A stretch of 64,000 nucleotides of DNA from Primulina eburnea (Eukaryota; Streptophyta; Magnoliopsida; Lamiales; Gesneriaceae), in contig NC_133102.1 of the NCBI RefSeq assembly GCF_022965805.1, positions 9,556,885-9,620,884 on the forward strand, in the 5' to 3' direction. The notes under the pieces were generated by a model. That model was not told the DNA's origin and did no database searches. It saw only the letters and a list, made by a program, of their open reading frames with translations. Made by a program: the position numbers and the translations under genes. Of the stretch, positions 23,161-35,487 are shown one piece after another. Every line of letters begins with the position of its first letter. The first letter of the stretch is position 1.

Positions 23161-23545
23161 GACATGTTTACTTCGTCTTCTCCACAGGAGATTCAGAGGT
23201 ACTACCATGCATATGCATGGAGGTGCCACTCAGGATAGCTGCATTGGTTTATCACATTTAGAGTGCTCATAACAGGGCACTTTTTGACGGTGAGATGCCG
23301 GATGTGGAGGCTATTTTTAGGAAGATTTTGATTCATGTTCATCGAACGCTGGCTGCTGGATGATGTTCATATTTTGTCTCTCAGTATTTGGATTTCATTC
23401 TTGGATTTATCTATTTTTTTATATAACCATTTTCTTAGATTATGGTTTTTGAACACTGATTATGTGATCCCTGAGTATGCCCAGTGTATTTTGTATTCTC
23501 TTTATTTACCATCTATGATATGTGTTCATATATATAAAAAAAGAA

Positions 23546-23988
23546 TTTTTCACAAAGAAGTTGTAGTTTCTTCCAATCAATCCGAATAAGTGCCCGAAAA
23601 AGTTGCATTGGATAGTATAAAACAATTGAAGTCAGAACTATTTTTATATTTTTCCAGCAACATCTTAATAGCTATCAGAAAGAAAAAGAGATTCAATCAA
23701 ACCCTACAGTCCGATGTGGTTGTGAATATCATTTTTAAGTACATTCAATAATCGAAGTATGGCACATCCTTCTAACTACTCTTACAAAAAGAACAAATTG
23801 ATAAGACATCAGCCAAAATGACAAAGAAACAATTGAAAGCCCAATTTGGATGTAAGCTCTCGAACGAGCATATTTCACCATTATATATTTAAGCTAATAT
23901 AGATTATCATCCAATAGGGATAATAAGCATTTTCTATGAGAAACCCAAGCATACAACAGAGAAAGAAAAAAGGAAGGAAATAACTGAC
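23546..23988. other. Intron remains of the SERINC pseudogene
   Basis: Sequence between the LINE 3' end and exon 5. It begins (minus strand) with the GTCAGT donor of exon 5 and shows no further exon, although the family needs one encoding the loop and next membrane spans. Confidence 0.6.
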
Positions 23989-24229
23989 CAGCTCGGGGCG
24001 AGCTCGGAGGGGAAAGCAAGGTTGTTGAAGATCCAGCACGAACAGGCGAGTAAACAACAGATAGCACAGTTGTAAGCAAACCTAGAGCAAGACTGCTGGT
24101 GGAAACTGCTTTAGAATGCTTGTGAAGACCATTACATGCATAATCTCTGGGTTCACTGGCCATCCCACTGTAGCAGAGGTACATGCAGTACAAAGATATA
24201 ACTGAAGAAGGCAAAATGCTTCCACTTAG
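23989..24229 (-). pseudogene. SERINC pseudogene exon 5
   Basis: A 241-bp exon flanked by an ACAG acceptor (24230-24233) and a GTCAGT donor (23983-23988). It reads GSILPSSVISLYCMYLCYSG, then SEPRDYACNGLHKHSKAV, then LLTTVLSVVYSPVRAGSS and ends SPPSSPRAG. These are among the most conserved SERINC segments. The frame is open through the whole exon and connects with the end of exon 4 (LHPA) once the copia element (24396-35233) is taken as intronic. Confidence 0.9.
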
Positions 24230-24395
24230 CTGTATATTTATGATATACATTGAAATTAAGAGATAGTCACGCATTGGAAAAAATGGCATGAACTAAATTA
24301 TTGTAATAATAGCAACAAAAACCAGAAAATAAGAATAATTGTCTTGGGTAATTAAGTTTTCCGAGTAACAAAACAGTCATGTCATATGAACATAG

Positions 24396-24866
24396 TGTTG
24401 GATCAATTTATTTATATGAGCTTATATGCGAATAATTATGTGTTGTGGGTTATCTATTAAGTTAAGCCCAAAATAAAATGATCAATTAATGTTTCGGGTT
24501 ATTGGGCTTTAATGTATATAATGGGTTGTGGGTCTTTACTGTGTAGAGACATAAGTGTAATTTCTGTTTTTATGATGGGCTAAAACAGAAATATCAGAAG
24601 ATATTAATAAACATTATCTATAAATATGGGTCATGGTCCCCAGATCTCGGTTATCACTTTCACTATTCTCTCACCCATTAAGAAAATATTTCTGAAGAGA
24701 AACTAAATGATTCTCTCAAAGAAAGAGCGCGTAGATCTAGAAAATCAAGAGACGTTCTAAAGAATTCAGGATTATGGCTTCATGTACGCTTCCGCTTAAG
24801 TTTTCAGTCAAATTCTTAATAATTTAGCGTGATGGATTCTGCGGTTTATGAGTTTTTTTCCCAACA
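24396..24866 (+). repeat. 5' LTR of copia element 1, with PBS after it
   Basis: A 471-bp LTR. Two bases inside it TGATATCATAGCC (24869-24881) is a mutated form of the initiator tRNA-Met primer site TGGTATCAGAGCC. Confidence 0.93.
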
Positions 24867-25761
24867 AGTGATATCATAGCCACTCATGCTTGATCATTAA
24901 GATTTGTTTAAAGTTTTTGGATATGATTGGATCCAGATCTGAAAAAGAAAATTTTGTTTAAAACTTTTCTGTTATGGTTTTAGATCTGAGAAAACTTTTT
25001 GATATGGCTTCAGATCTGAATTTTTTTTTAATATAGCTTCAGATCTGAAATTTTTTTTGATATATTTTCAGATCTGGAAAATATTTTGGATGAAAACCAA
25101 ATCTTTTAAAATTTCAGTTTTTGGTAAAAAAAAAAAATAAAGAAGAAAGGTACGGTTTCAGGCCAGGTTGGACGGACCTGGGTCGACCCGTACGGAATTT
25201 CGTACGCAACCAAGTCGACCGACCCGTATGGAATTTCCGAAATCTTTATTTGAAAAAAAATAAAATAAAATTTCGATTCAGGTTTATTCGGTTAAGGTTA
25301 AATATTCATTAATTCAAATAATGATAAAATTATATGTATTTTTAAAATTGATTAATTGAAATAAAATGTCGCCAAAGTGACCTCTTTTATGGAAATTAAT
25401 TTTATTTTGAAATACAAAAGAATTTTAGTTACATGTGATTTATATGAATATTGATCGGCCCAAAGGAATGTTAATATTTAATATAATTACATATGCACTT
25501 GTGGTGATAAACTTGTGATAGTTGTTCGGTGTGAGTAATAAATCGGCCCAAAGGAAGGTTGTTATTTGACATGATATTTACTATCAGTGTTTGACTGCTG
25601 CACCAAGGTATCACTTACAAGTTAATATTTTGTCCAAAGATGAAACATTAATGTAGTGCACGATATTCTGTTTATGGGATTTACATTATTTGAATTTATT
25701 GATTATTTTATTTGGATATTTGGTATAGCATGTATGTTTTGTTTTTGTTCTCTGTTCAGAT
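24867..25761 (+). other. Leader of copia element 1 with repeated AGATCTG palindromes
   Basis: Untranslated leader between LTR and gag. At 24935-25080 a unit of the form ATGGCTTCAGATCTGAA plus a T run recurs about four times; TTCAGATCTGAA is itself palindromic. A second pair of direct repeats, TCGGCCCAAAGGAA, occurs near 25456 and 25543. No coding sequence. Confidence 0.6.
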
Positions 25762-26949
25762 TTGACTCCTGCAAATATTCATTCCAACATAAATTCTATT
25801 CTTATGTTAAATGGCTCGAATTTTAAATCGTGGCAAGATAAGTTATTGATAGTTCTCAGAGTCATGGATTTAGACCTTGCGATAATGATTGACTCTCCTC
25901 CCGCCATTACGAATAAGAGTACCTCTGATGAAAAGAGGGAGTTTGAAAGGTGGGAGAGATCGAATCGCATATATATGATAATCATGAAGAGGGCCATTCC
26001 AGGAACATTCAGGGGCACAATGTCTAGCGACATTGCTATGGCTAAGGCTTTCCTTCAAGACCTCGAAAAGAGGTTTGCTAAAAGTGAAAAGTCTGAAATT
26101 GGTACACTTTTGGCAAGCCCCGTTTCAATGAGGTACAAAGGTAAAGGCAAAATCAGGGAGTACATTATGGAAATGTCTCATCTTTCTTCAAGGTTAAAAG
26201 CACTAAAGCTTGCCATCTCTGAGGACTTGCTAGTACATCTGGTTTTGATATATCTTCCTCCTCAGTTTAACCAGTTCAAGGTGAGCTATAATTGTCAGAA
26301 AGAGACTTGGTCTCTGAATGAGCTCATCTCGCACTGTGTCCAGGAAGAGGAAAGGTTGAAGCAAGACAAGACAGAAAGTGCTCATTATGCCTCTACCTCG
26401 AAGGTTAAAGGAAAGAAAAGGAAGGATAAAGAAGCTGCGGATACACAGACTCTGAAGAAACAACAGAAGAATCCTAGTGATTTTCAAAGTTTTGGTTGTT
26501 TTTTCTGTGGCAGTGATGGGCATATGAAGAAGCAGTGCAGTAATTATCACGCTTGGCGTGCTAAGAAAGGTATGCTTCTGAATATGGGTTGTTCTGAGGT
26601 TAATTTAACTTCAGTGCCTATACACACGCGATGGATTGATTCTGGTGCAACAACTCACATCAGTGTGTCTATACAGGGTTGCCTGGATTGTCGAAAACCA
26701 AGTGATGCTGAAAGATTCATCTATGTTGGTGACGGCAACAAAATTGAAGTTGAAGCAATAGGAAAATTTAGATTATTGTTAAAGACTGAAATATATTTGG
26801 ATCTTTATGAAACATTTGTTGTACCGTATTTTAGACGGAATTTTATTATATTTCTGCATTGGACATATTTGGTTATTCTTGTTCTTTTGGAAATGAAATA
26901 TTTAGTTTGTTTCTCGATTCAAAATTGGTTGGTTCTGGTTATTTATTAG
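25762..26949 (+). pseudogene. Gag and protease of copia element 1
   Basis: An open frame with LNGSNFKSWQDKL near the start, helical Gag, basic linker KVKGKKRKDKE, zinc knuckle CFFCGSDGHMKKQC (about 26503-26544) and the protease signature WIDSGATTHI (about 26632-26661). No ATG is present at the expected Gag start; the first in-frame ATG is at 25804. Downstream of the protease the frame shifts and then runs into the inserted LTR at 26982. Confidence 0.85.
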
Positions 26950-26981
26950 GATACGATAATCTTTATTCTTTGAATGTTATT

Positions 26982-29900
26982 TGTAAGGTCCAAAATTAAG
27001 ACGACTAATCCAACTGCATGCAAATCTAGTAAATATGAAAATAAGTAATTAATTGATTTAATTGCTTAATTAATTATGTGACATGCATGATTATATGTTA
27101 AATAAGATTTAATTGTCATTATGCATAAAACTATATTTTTAAGGATTATTCGAGTTGCGATCGAAGAACGGAGACCGAAGGCTGAAAAAACGTAAAATGA
27201 CTTTATTAAATAATTGTTTTAATTATTAATATATGGGTGTTGGTTTTTTTTTTCATAATTTTGAAAATAAGGGGTTTTGAGGTAATTTCATACGCTGGGG
27301 CAGAATTTTTATCGGTGTTGGATTTTCAACAAAAATATTAACTTTTTGGCAACCCGACAATTAAATTCACAAACTTATTTTACTAAAACTATTTTAATAT
27401 TTTAATTAAATCCTAATTTAGACTAATGGGCCTAAATTGTTGGCTTAATAGGCTTAAAGCCTTGTTAGTGTTTAATTAGTATTTATTATACATAAAACCC
27501 TCACCACACCATCACTTGTACACGCCTACTTTTCTGAATTTTGTCCTACCAAAACACTTCATACACGGCACACAAACACACCAAAAATTGGAAGAAGAAA
27601 ATCGAGCAAAGCTTAAGGAGAATTCAAAGCCAAAGGTTTTGCCACGTTCTTCGATATCGTCAACGGTTTTTCGTACATTAATTACGTAAAGGCACGCCTA
27701 TTCTTTCCTTCGAAACATCATCACACCATATTATATTTTTATGCATGAAAAGATTGGAAAATATGTAAAACTTTGAATTATTTTTGTATGGATGGCAAAT
27801 GTCAACTTTTTTGCATGAACCTTCCTTCAAAATCCATGTGTTTGCATTGCTTAAGGGCTGCCATGACTTAAGGTATGATCACACACTGTTTTACACGAGT
27901 TTGGGAGCCTTAGAAACCAACAAAAACACCACACCCCATCACGATTACAAGCTGGTGTGTATGTTGCTGTCATGGGAAACAAGGGTTCGATTTTTTGTCT
28001 CCATGGCATGGCTTGGTTCCAGGGTTAGCCAGAGCCGTGGAGGAGTCAAGGTTGGGGTCCTAGTCAGGCTAGGGTTCGAGATAAGTGGGCTGGGAGTAGT
28101 CCTATCCACCGTGGACTCCTACCCGAGGGAGGCAAACAAGGGGCGCGCAGGTTCTGTGAATTTCGCAGGCTTGTGGGCTCGGTCCAGGGGGCTTGGGCTG
28201 GGTCAATCGAGTCCTTAGGGTCATATGTGAGTGCAAAACAGGTTGGTTTGGGGGTTGGGCTCGTTGGTAGGGTCCTGGAAGCAAAACGGAAAAGTCCTAG
28301 CACTAGTGGGGTTCTCGGCCATGCTTGGGGTTAGGGTGAGGGCTTCGGTTTTGATTCAGGAAACATTTATTTTTGGGATCCAAGGGTTCAATAGGGTGCT
28401 CTAATTTGTCGGTCAGGGTTTGGATCAACATAGGTCGGGGTGACTTGAGAAAATCGAAAGATGGCTCAGGGTCGAAGTTTATGTGTCATATTAGGGTTTC
28501 CTAAACTTAAATAATTGAAAAACAGCTCACGGGGGTCGAGTCGTGGTTCATAAAGGCTAAATTAATATAAAAAGACTAAGTTTAGAATTTAGGAATTTTA
28601 TATTTAAGTTTGGGATTTTTCGGGATTAAAACACCGTTAAAAAGACTAAGTTACGAATTAATTAAAAGGCCTAGTTTTTAAGCTAAATAAAATTATGAGA
28701 ATTTTAATTTGAACTTAAATAATTATTTGGGAGATGTTAGAGTCAAAGAAATCAAGAAAAAGTCAAAAACGTAAGATGTCACGTCCAGGGGTAAAACGGT
28801 CTTTTTACACTGAAAAATTAGTAAACGTCATGGCAGTGCCCTATTTGCTGTTTTATATGCTAATATGATTATTTCACATGTTTATGAATTTTTATATGTT
28901 GAAATTATGATTTTCTAAATGTTCATGAATTATTAAAGGTTAAATTGGACATTTAAAAGATATGTTACATGATTGGTTTCAAAATAAAATGATATTATAT
29001 GCATGTTTTTATTAAGTGATTAAAATACGACATGTTGAAGGATGTGAAGGGATTGTGACTACTACATGTTGGAAATATCGTGAGGGTTATGGTCTCAGTG
29101 GGAGCCCGACGATCGTGTTTCCTTGGATACGGATACGAATACGAATAAGAATACGAATATGTTAATACATTGGCCAGGGCCCAGTTGATCGGTGAGAGTG
29201 TTGCTTGTGTCCCCCGCCGTCGAGTATTGTGGTTTTCTTTAGATGGATCCATCGCCCAATACGATCAAGAATACGAGTCACAATCGAGTCTCGCAAGCGG
29301 CAGTGTGGGAGTTAAATTCCCTCCAATGAGAGGGAGCTCCTTGTGCGCGGCGTAGCATAAGGTCTAGCTGCTGCTGGTTGGCTGAGTCACCATGATTTAC
29401 CTCCTCTCACATTCCTGTCGGGCCGGGGGGTGAGGGGCGCCTAAGGTGAGCGATTTCACCTTTTGGAGCAAAGAATACGAGTCACAATCACGATCTGAAA
29501 CACGAACATGAACATGAATATGTATATGGATATGAATATGTTTATGTGATTATGTTTATGAAAATGTTTAAGTTTAAAGTTTATGCATTGTTGCGTGTTT
29601 TCTCTACCGCAAGTGTACGGTGTCAAGTTTTAGTACTGGTTAGAGTACAGCTATCGATCTCACGAGGAGTGTGTATAAAAACGTATATCAGTTCTTGTAA
29701 TTAAAATAGTCAAGACTTTATTTAGAAAAATCGTAAGAGAATTGGTTTGTTAAAAACAATTAAAATGCGAATAAACAATAAATCGAATTACCGACCGGAG
29801 AAATATCAGTGATAGAAATTATCTAGAGGACTGACTTCACTAAGTTTCTACAATAATTCTCCTGGTTGCATTTAAATTCCTGAATTCCTATTATTTAATG

Positions 29901-31514
29901 GCCAAGAACACTTACGTATTTTATTCCCCCTTTCCCAAGTGACGAATAAATGTATCAATCAAACTTCGATTCAATTATTCCTAATACAAATCTAAGTTTA
30001 ATTGATAAATGCAATCAATGTTCTTACCTAAGCCTCGCAAAAGTTATACGCCTTTCGAACGATATAAACATTCCACGATGTGCCTCCAGTGATCGATAAT
30101 CCTAGTCCCTCTCCCGAGTTGTAGAATTAATCACAACATACAATTTATGGCCAGTGAATTGCAATGAAATAAGAGTAGAGAACACAATTAAATAAAACGG
30201 AATCCAATCATAAAAATATCCACGTCAAATCATCGTAAAGACAAAGCTACGTCAACCTCTAGAATGGAAATTTAGTTCATCACGAAATCCAAGAGAAAAC
30301 AAGACATGTTTGTGATTCTAGACATCGCCACGCAATAAAATAAAGAAAAAAGGAAAAGATAACAAATCCGAAGTGTCGTCTCTGTCCCCAGATCCGTCGT
30401 TCTTTGTATTTGTGTCTGTTCTTCACACTCTGAATCTTCGTCTTGTGTATGCGCTCGTTTCTTGCTTCTTTTCCTTCCCAAGATGGTGAATTTTCGTGTG
30501 TTTTCTCTCCACGGCGGCTAACCCTCTTTTCTGACCTAAGAATTGCGCTTTTATACTTTTCTGGACGCGGCGCGCGCTGTAGCGCGAGAACTGGCGCTGG
30601 GGCACAGTGTGATGCTTCTCGTCTGCCCGTGCATGTGTGCATGCGTTTGCGCATGAAGTCGCGCGGCCGCGCGTCGGCGTCTGTGATTAGCTTGTATGGG
30701 TGCGCGCGCGCCTGCGCGTGATGTGGCGCGGCCGCGCGCTCCTCTCGGGTCATCTTCTGCTTCTGTGCGCGCGGTAGCGCGAGAAGTGGCGCTGCAGCGC
30801 TGCTAGCTTCTGGTCTTGGCAATATTAATACTCGCGGCTCGGTTCTGTTTCTTGTCCTGGTTTCGTGTCCACTATTTTCTCCATTCCTGAAATGACAACA
30901 AAAACAAACCAAAAACGCGTAATTCTGTTCGAAACAAGCATAATTCAAAATGGATTTAAATGTAACTTAAGTGCAAATCTTGCACTTATCATGCATTATT
31001 ATGAAAATTATATTTTAAGTACAAGTAATTTTCATTGTTATATGTTAACTGTATTATGTATTACTTGATATCAACGATATGATGTGTTGAGTCTTTAGAC
31101 TCACTAGGTTTGTATGATGCATGTGATAATAATAACTATGATGTTGGAGGTCTTGATGGGTGACTTGCTGGACTGTCGGTGCACATAACCCGAGGGCCAG
31201 CGCTTCTATTTTCCGCATTTAAGTCTATGATTTTACATTAAAGATTTTTACGACATTTTATTTATACTTTTGAGAGATTTTTGAGAGGTTTAATATGTGC
31301 TACACTTTTCAACATTATTGCTTTTTATGTTTGGTAAAACGTGTTCGATTTCTGGATTTGACTATTCCCTTTGGATTTTCAAATATTATTTGGATGGTTA
31401 TTTTAAAATGAAGTAAAAGTATTTTTATGCATATGTATATGTATAGGCCCAAAGTTGAGAGTTTTAAAAAAAAATTCTAGTATTTTTTAAGAAAACGATT
31501 AAGCAGACGTTTCA
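26982..31514 (+). mobile_element. Solo LTR (about 3.1 kb without its own insert), inside copia element 1
   Basis: Begins TGTAAGGTCC and ends ACGTTTCA with target duplication TTATT (26977-26981 and 31515-31519). It holds a second insertion (29589-30991); without that and one TGCAT copy its length is 3125 bp. No coding domains. It is of the same family as the solo LTR at 18159-20817: both end GTTTCA in this orientation and share GAGTCTTTAGACTC (31089-31102) followed by ACTAGG, the GATGGATCCATC block and a CCAGGGG-TAAAA/ATGACC block. Probably Ty3/gypsy. Confidence 0.87.
29589..30991. mobile_element. Solo LTR (1403 bp) nested in the larger solo LTR
   Basis: Begins TGTTGCGTGTTTTC and ends GCACTTATCA; the target duplication TGCAT is at 29584-29588 and 30992-30996. 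No coding or primer site is present. It includes a GATCTCACGAGGAG segment and a GC-rich block (30560-30800) full of GCGCG in this otherwise AT-rich region. This is the third nesting level within the SERINC intron. Confidence 0.87.
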
Positions 31515-32440
31515 TTATTGCTTCATTTAATGAATCCCTTGCAAACAAGTAGAGGCACTAAAAGAAAATTAACTAGTGAGAATTCAGCTGCGTTATGGCA
31601 CAAAAGACTGGGTCATATCTCTGAAAAGAGAATAAAGAGACTTGTGTCAGACGAAATTCTCAAACCTTTAGATTACACAAACTTAATAATTGTGTTAATT
31701 GTATAGAAGAAAAACAAACCAACAAAAGGAGATTTGAAGCCAACAGGTGCTCAGGCGTCTTAGAACTTATACATACTGATATTATTGGACCATTCCCTTC
31801 GGCTTCTTGGAATGGTCAACAGTATTTTATAACGTTCACAGACGATTTTTCAAGATATGGCTTCATTTATCTCATTCATAAAAATACACAGTCATTTGAT
31901 GTGTTCAAAAACTGTAAAGCTGAAGTTGAAAATCAACTTGGCTTAAAGATTAAAAGCGTTAGATCTGACCGTGGAGTTGAATAATATGGTAGATATGACG
32001 GTTAAGGTGAATAACGTTCAGGACCTTTTGCTAGCTTCCTGTAGAAATGAGGTATCGTCCTACAATAAATTATGCCGGGTTCGCCCATTATGAATGGTGT
32101 TGCTGAAAGACGAAACAGAACGCTTAAGGACATGATGAGGAGTATGATCAGTCATTCTACCTTACCAGAATCACTCTGGGGAGAAGCACTAAAGACCACA
32201 ACATATATCCTTAACAAGGTTTCAACTAAGGCAGCGACCAAAACCCCTTATGAACTTTGGACGGGTAAAAAGCCCAGTCTTAAGCGTTCTCATGTTTGGG
32301 GATGTCCAGCTGAGGCAAGACTTTACATGCCTAATGAAAATAAATTGGACTCAAGGACGGTTAATTGTTATTTTATTGGATACTCTGAAAGATCCTGGGG
32401 GTACAAGTTTTATGATCCCACGAGTAAGTCGATTTTTTGA
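31515..32440 (+). pseudogene. Integrase region of copia element 1
   Basis: After the inserted LTR the frame resumes with the pre-integrase LWHKRLGHISEKRIKRLV (zinc-binding histidines). The core follows in a second frame: HTDIIGPFPSASWNGQQY, FTDDFSRYGFIYLIH and RSDRGVE, then a stop at about 31981 and a damaged stretch to 32070, then [18 protein letters not shown] with the catalytic glutamate and [15 protein letters not shown]. Frameshifts and stops inactivate it. Confidence 0.87.
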
Positions 32441-34342
32441 GTCAAGAAATCCCCGGTTCTTTGAGGATGTTGAGTTTCCGGGGGGAGATACAGTAAGGGA
32501 TATTGTCTTTGAAGAGAAATATGTAAATATTCCCACAGGTGTCTTGAACATTGATCAGGATCATATTCCCCACATTGACCAAGACACAATACAGGAAGAC
32601 AATATTAGAGATCCTTCCATTCTAGATGAACAAACTCAAGCACCTCCAAAACCTATGCTATTAAGGAGATCCACTAGAGAGCCCAAAAATGCAGTGCCAG
32701 ATGATTACATTGTATTTCTTCAAGAACATGAGGCAGACATTGGATTGATGGAGGATGATGCTATTAACTTCTGTCAAGCCATGGAAAGTTCTATCTATCA
32801 AAAGTGGAATGAAGCCATGAATGAAGAGATAAATTCCATGAAAGACAATGACGTATGGGATCTTGTCCCATTGCCTAAAGGTACGAAGCACATTGGTTGT
32901 AAATGGATATTTAAAACCAAGAGGGATTCGAAAGTCAATGTGGAAAGATATAAGGCTCGTCTTGTCACTAAAGGGTTTACACAGAAAGAAATCATTGAAT
33001 ATAAAGAGACTTTCTCTCTGATTTCTTCGAAAGACTCTTTAAGGATTATAATGGCTTTGTTGGCCCATTTCGATCTTGAGCTTCATCAGATGGATGTAAA
33101 GACTGTGTTTCTAAATGGTGACATCGATGAAACGATTTATATGGTGCAACCAGAAAATTTTGTGTCCAAAGACACAAATAATATGGTTTGCAAATTAAAA
33201 AAATCCATCTATGGGTTCAAGCAGGCATCTCGACAATGGTATTTCAAATTTCATCAAGTGATCATCTCATTTGGTTTTGAGATGAATTTGGTCGATGATT
33301 GCGTGTACCATAAGTTTAATGGGAGTAAGTATATTTTTCTGGTTTTATATGTTGATTACATCCTGCTCGCTAGCAACGATATAGAGTTTTTGCATGATAC
33401 CAAGAGATTTCTAGCTAAGAATTTTGAGATGAAAGATCTTGGCGATGCATCTTTTGTATTGGGTATTCAGATACATCGGGATAGTTCTCGAGGTATTTTT
33501 GGATTATCTCAGAAATACTATATCGAGAAAGTTCTCAAGCGATATGGGATGCAAGATTGTAAACCAACGGATACCCTTGTGGCTAAGGGAGACAAATTTA
33601 GTCTCAAACAATGCCCAAAGAATGATTTTGAGGAAAAAGAAATGCAGAAGATTATCTATGCATCTGCAGTGGGGAGTCTGATGTATGCTCAGATTTGTAT
33701 ACGTCCAAATATTGCGTACGTGACATGAATGTTGGGACGATATTTAAGTAATCCAGGAGTGGAACATTGAAAATCAGTCAAAAGGGTCTTACGGGACCTA
33801 TAGAGAACAAAAAGATTACATGCTCACATATCGGTGGTTGGATCAGCTTGAGATTATTGGGTATACTGACTCCGATTTTTCTGGAAGCCAAGATAGTATG
33901 AAATCTACGTCAGGATACATCTATCTCCTTGCTGGAGGTGCCATTTCCTGGAAGAGTGCTAAACAGTCTCTTATAGCTTCTTCCACCATGGCAGCTGATT
34001 TTGTAGCGTGTTATGAGACATCCAATCATAGAATATGGCTACAAAATTTTGTCACGGGACTGCGCATTGTTGATGGCATTGAAAGGACACTAAGATTATA
34101 TTGTGACAATAAATCAGCAGTTATGTATTCCAATAACAACAGGAGCTCGACGAAGTCAAAACACATTGACATCAAGTTTCTGGTCATTAAATAAAGAATT
34201 CAGAGGGGAAAGTTGTCTATTGAGCATATCGGTACAAACTCCATGGTTGCGGATCCGCTTACTAATGGACTAACACCCAAACAGTTTCATGAGCACACTA
34301 CTAGTATGGGTGTTATGTCAATTGAGGAAATTCAGTTTTAAT
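32441..34342 (+). pseudogene. Reverse transcriptase and RNase H of copia element 1
   Basis: RT runs as one frame to 33728: WNEAMNEEINSMKDNDVWDL, KARLVTKGFTQKE, QMDVKTVFLNGD, KKSIYGFKQASRQWY. The active-site box is YVDYILLA (33348-33371) where the family has YVDD, so a catalytic aspartate is lost. After a stop and shift, RNase H follows at 33820-34194 (GYTDSDFSGSQDSMKSTSGY, ISWKSAKQSLIASSTMAA, SKHIDIKF) and continues past one stop to about 34340. Confidence 0.88.
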
Positions 34343-34750
34343 GGGAGTTTGTTATTTTAAATGATTTTCAGCTGTAGACATTTTCAGTTACAGTTATGTA
34401 AATTTATTTTCAGCAGAAATAAATTTCAAGTTAAGTCACACTCTGATTATGATTTAAATTTTGATCTCAATAAGGTTAAAGAGAGGATCGGTTGGAAATA
34501 GGCATGTTACAGTCACATTGCATTAAATTTCCATGCTACACATCCACTTCATGATCCATGTCATTCAGTTGTGTTGGCATATGTGACCATTGATGGGTCT
34601 AGTTACCTTGAGTATAGCGAAGACTGCTTTGATCTTATGTTGATGTGATTGATGGATCGGATTGGTTATAGATACATTTCGGAATGACTACAATTTTGAG
34701 CTCATAAAGTTATTTTCACAAACATAATTATAAAGTTGCACATATAGCCC

Positions 34751-35233
34751 AAGTGGGAGATTGTTGGATCAATTTATTTATATGGGCTTATATGTGAATA
34801 ATTATTTGTTGTGGGTTGTCTATTAAGTTAAGCCCAAAATAAAGTGATCAATTAATGTTTCGGGTTATTGAGCTTTAATGTATCTAATGGGTTGTGGGCC
34901 TTTAATATATAAAGATATAAGTGTAATTTTTGTTTTCATGATGGGCTAAAACAGAAATATCAGAAGATATTGATAAACATTATCTATAAATATGGGTCAT
35001 GGTCCCCAGATCTCGGTTATCACTTTCACTATTCTCTCCCCCATTCAGAAAATAGTTCTGAAGAGAAACTAAAGGATTCTCTCAAGGAAAGTGCGTGTAG
35101 ATCTGGAAGATCAAGACACGTTCTAAAGAATTCAGGATTATGGCTTTAGATACGCTTCCGCTTAATTTTTCAGTCAAATTCTTAATGATTTAGCGTGATG
35201 GATTTTGCAGTTTATGGGGGTTTTTTCCCAACA
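34751..35233 (+). repeat. Polypurine tract and 3' LTR of copia element 1
   Basis: AAGTGGGAGAT (34751-34761) is the polypurine tract directly before the 472-bp LTR (34762-35233). Confidence 0.92.
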
Positions 35234-35487
35234 CATAGTGGTCAAAAGTGCACACCTGACTCCAGCTCATGTGCCTGGGAGAACCCTCAGGTGCAACCAT
35301 TGACAACAGAGCGCTTAATTTTAGTTTAGTTTAATAGAAAGAAAATATCGAGTAAGTAACCACCGCACTCAGCAGCACAAAGACTCCAGGGCTCAAGAAA
35401 TCCACCAAATTAAACTTTTTGATCTCGTGAGAATGACATGTTGAGTGAAGACACTTTCTAAAAAAGAGAAGAGTTTTAAAAACTCAC

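Larger units (their letters stand above)
16689..23545 (+). mobile_element. LINE (L1-type) inserted in the SERINC pseudogene, split by a solo LTR
   Basis: Plus-strand LINE: remains of ORF1 (16700-17410), the ORF2 endonuclease (17412-18158), a nested solo LTR (18159-20817), then reverse transcriptase and the zf-RVT-like end (20818-23160) and an AT-rich 3' end with a short A run at 23534-23541. Many stops and shifts make it inactive. The 5' end is truncated exactly where SERINC similarity ends. No target duplication was recognised, so the insertion may have been accompanied by a deletion of SERINC exons. Confidence 0.85.
24396..35233 (+). mobile_element. Ty1/copia element in the SERINC intron, with nested solo LTRs
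   Basis: LTRs at 24396-24866 and 34762-35233 begin TGTTGG and end CCCAACA; the target duplication CATAG flanks the whole (24391-24395 and 35234-35238). By my count the LTRs differ at about 35 of 471 sites (about 7.5 percent), so the insertion is old. The order gag, protease, integrase, reverse transcriptase, RNase H identifies copia. A 4.5-kb insertion (26982-31514) separates protease from integrase. Without that insert the element would be about 6.3 kb. Stops, frameshifts and a changed RT active site make it defective. Confidence 0.93.

Noticed and set aside
28064..28303. Pro-rich frames around 27.8-28.3 kb
   Set aside because: Within the long solo LTR 26982-31514, overlapping on both strands, no domain.
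30280..30948. 222-codon minus-strand frame
   Set aside because: Lies wholly inside the 1403-bp solo LTR, low complexity and GC-rich; no domain.
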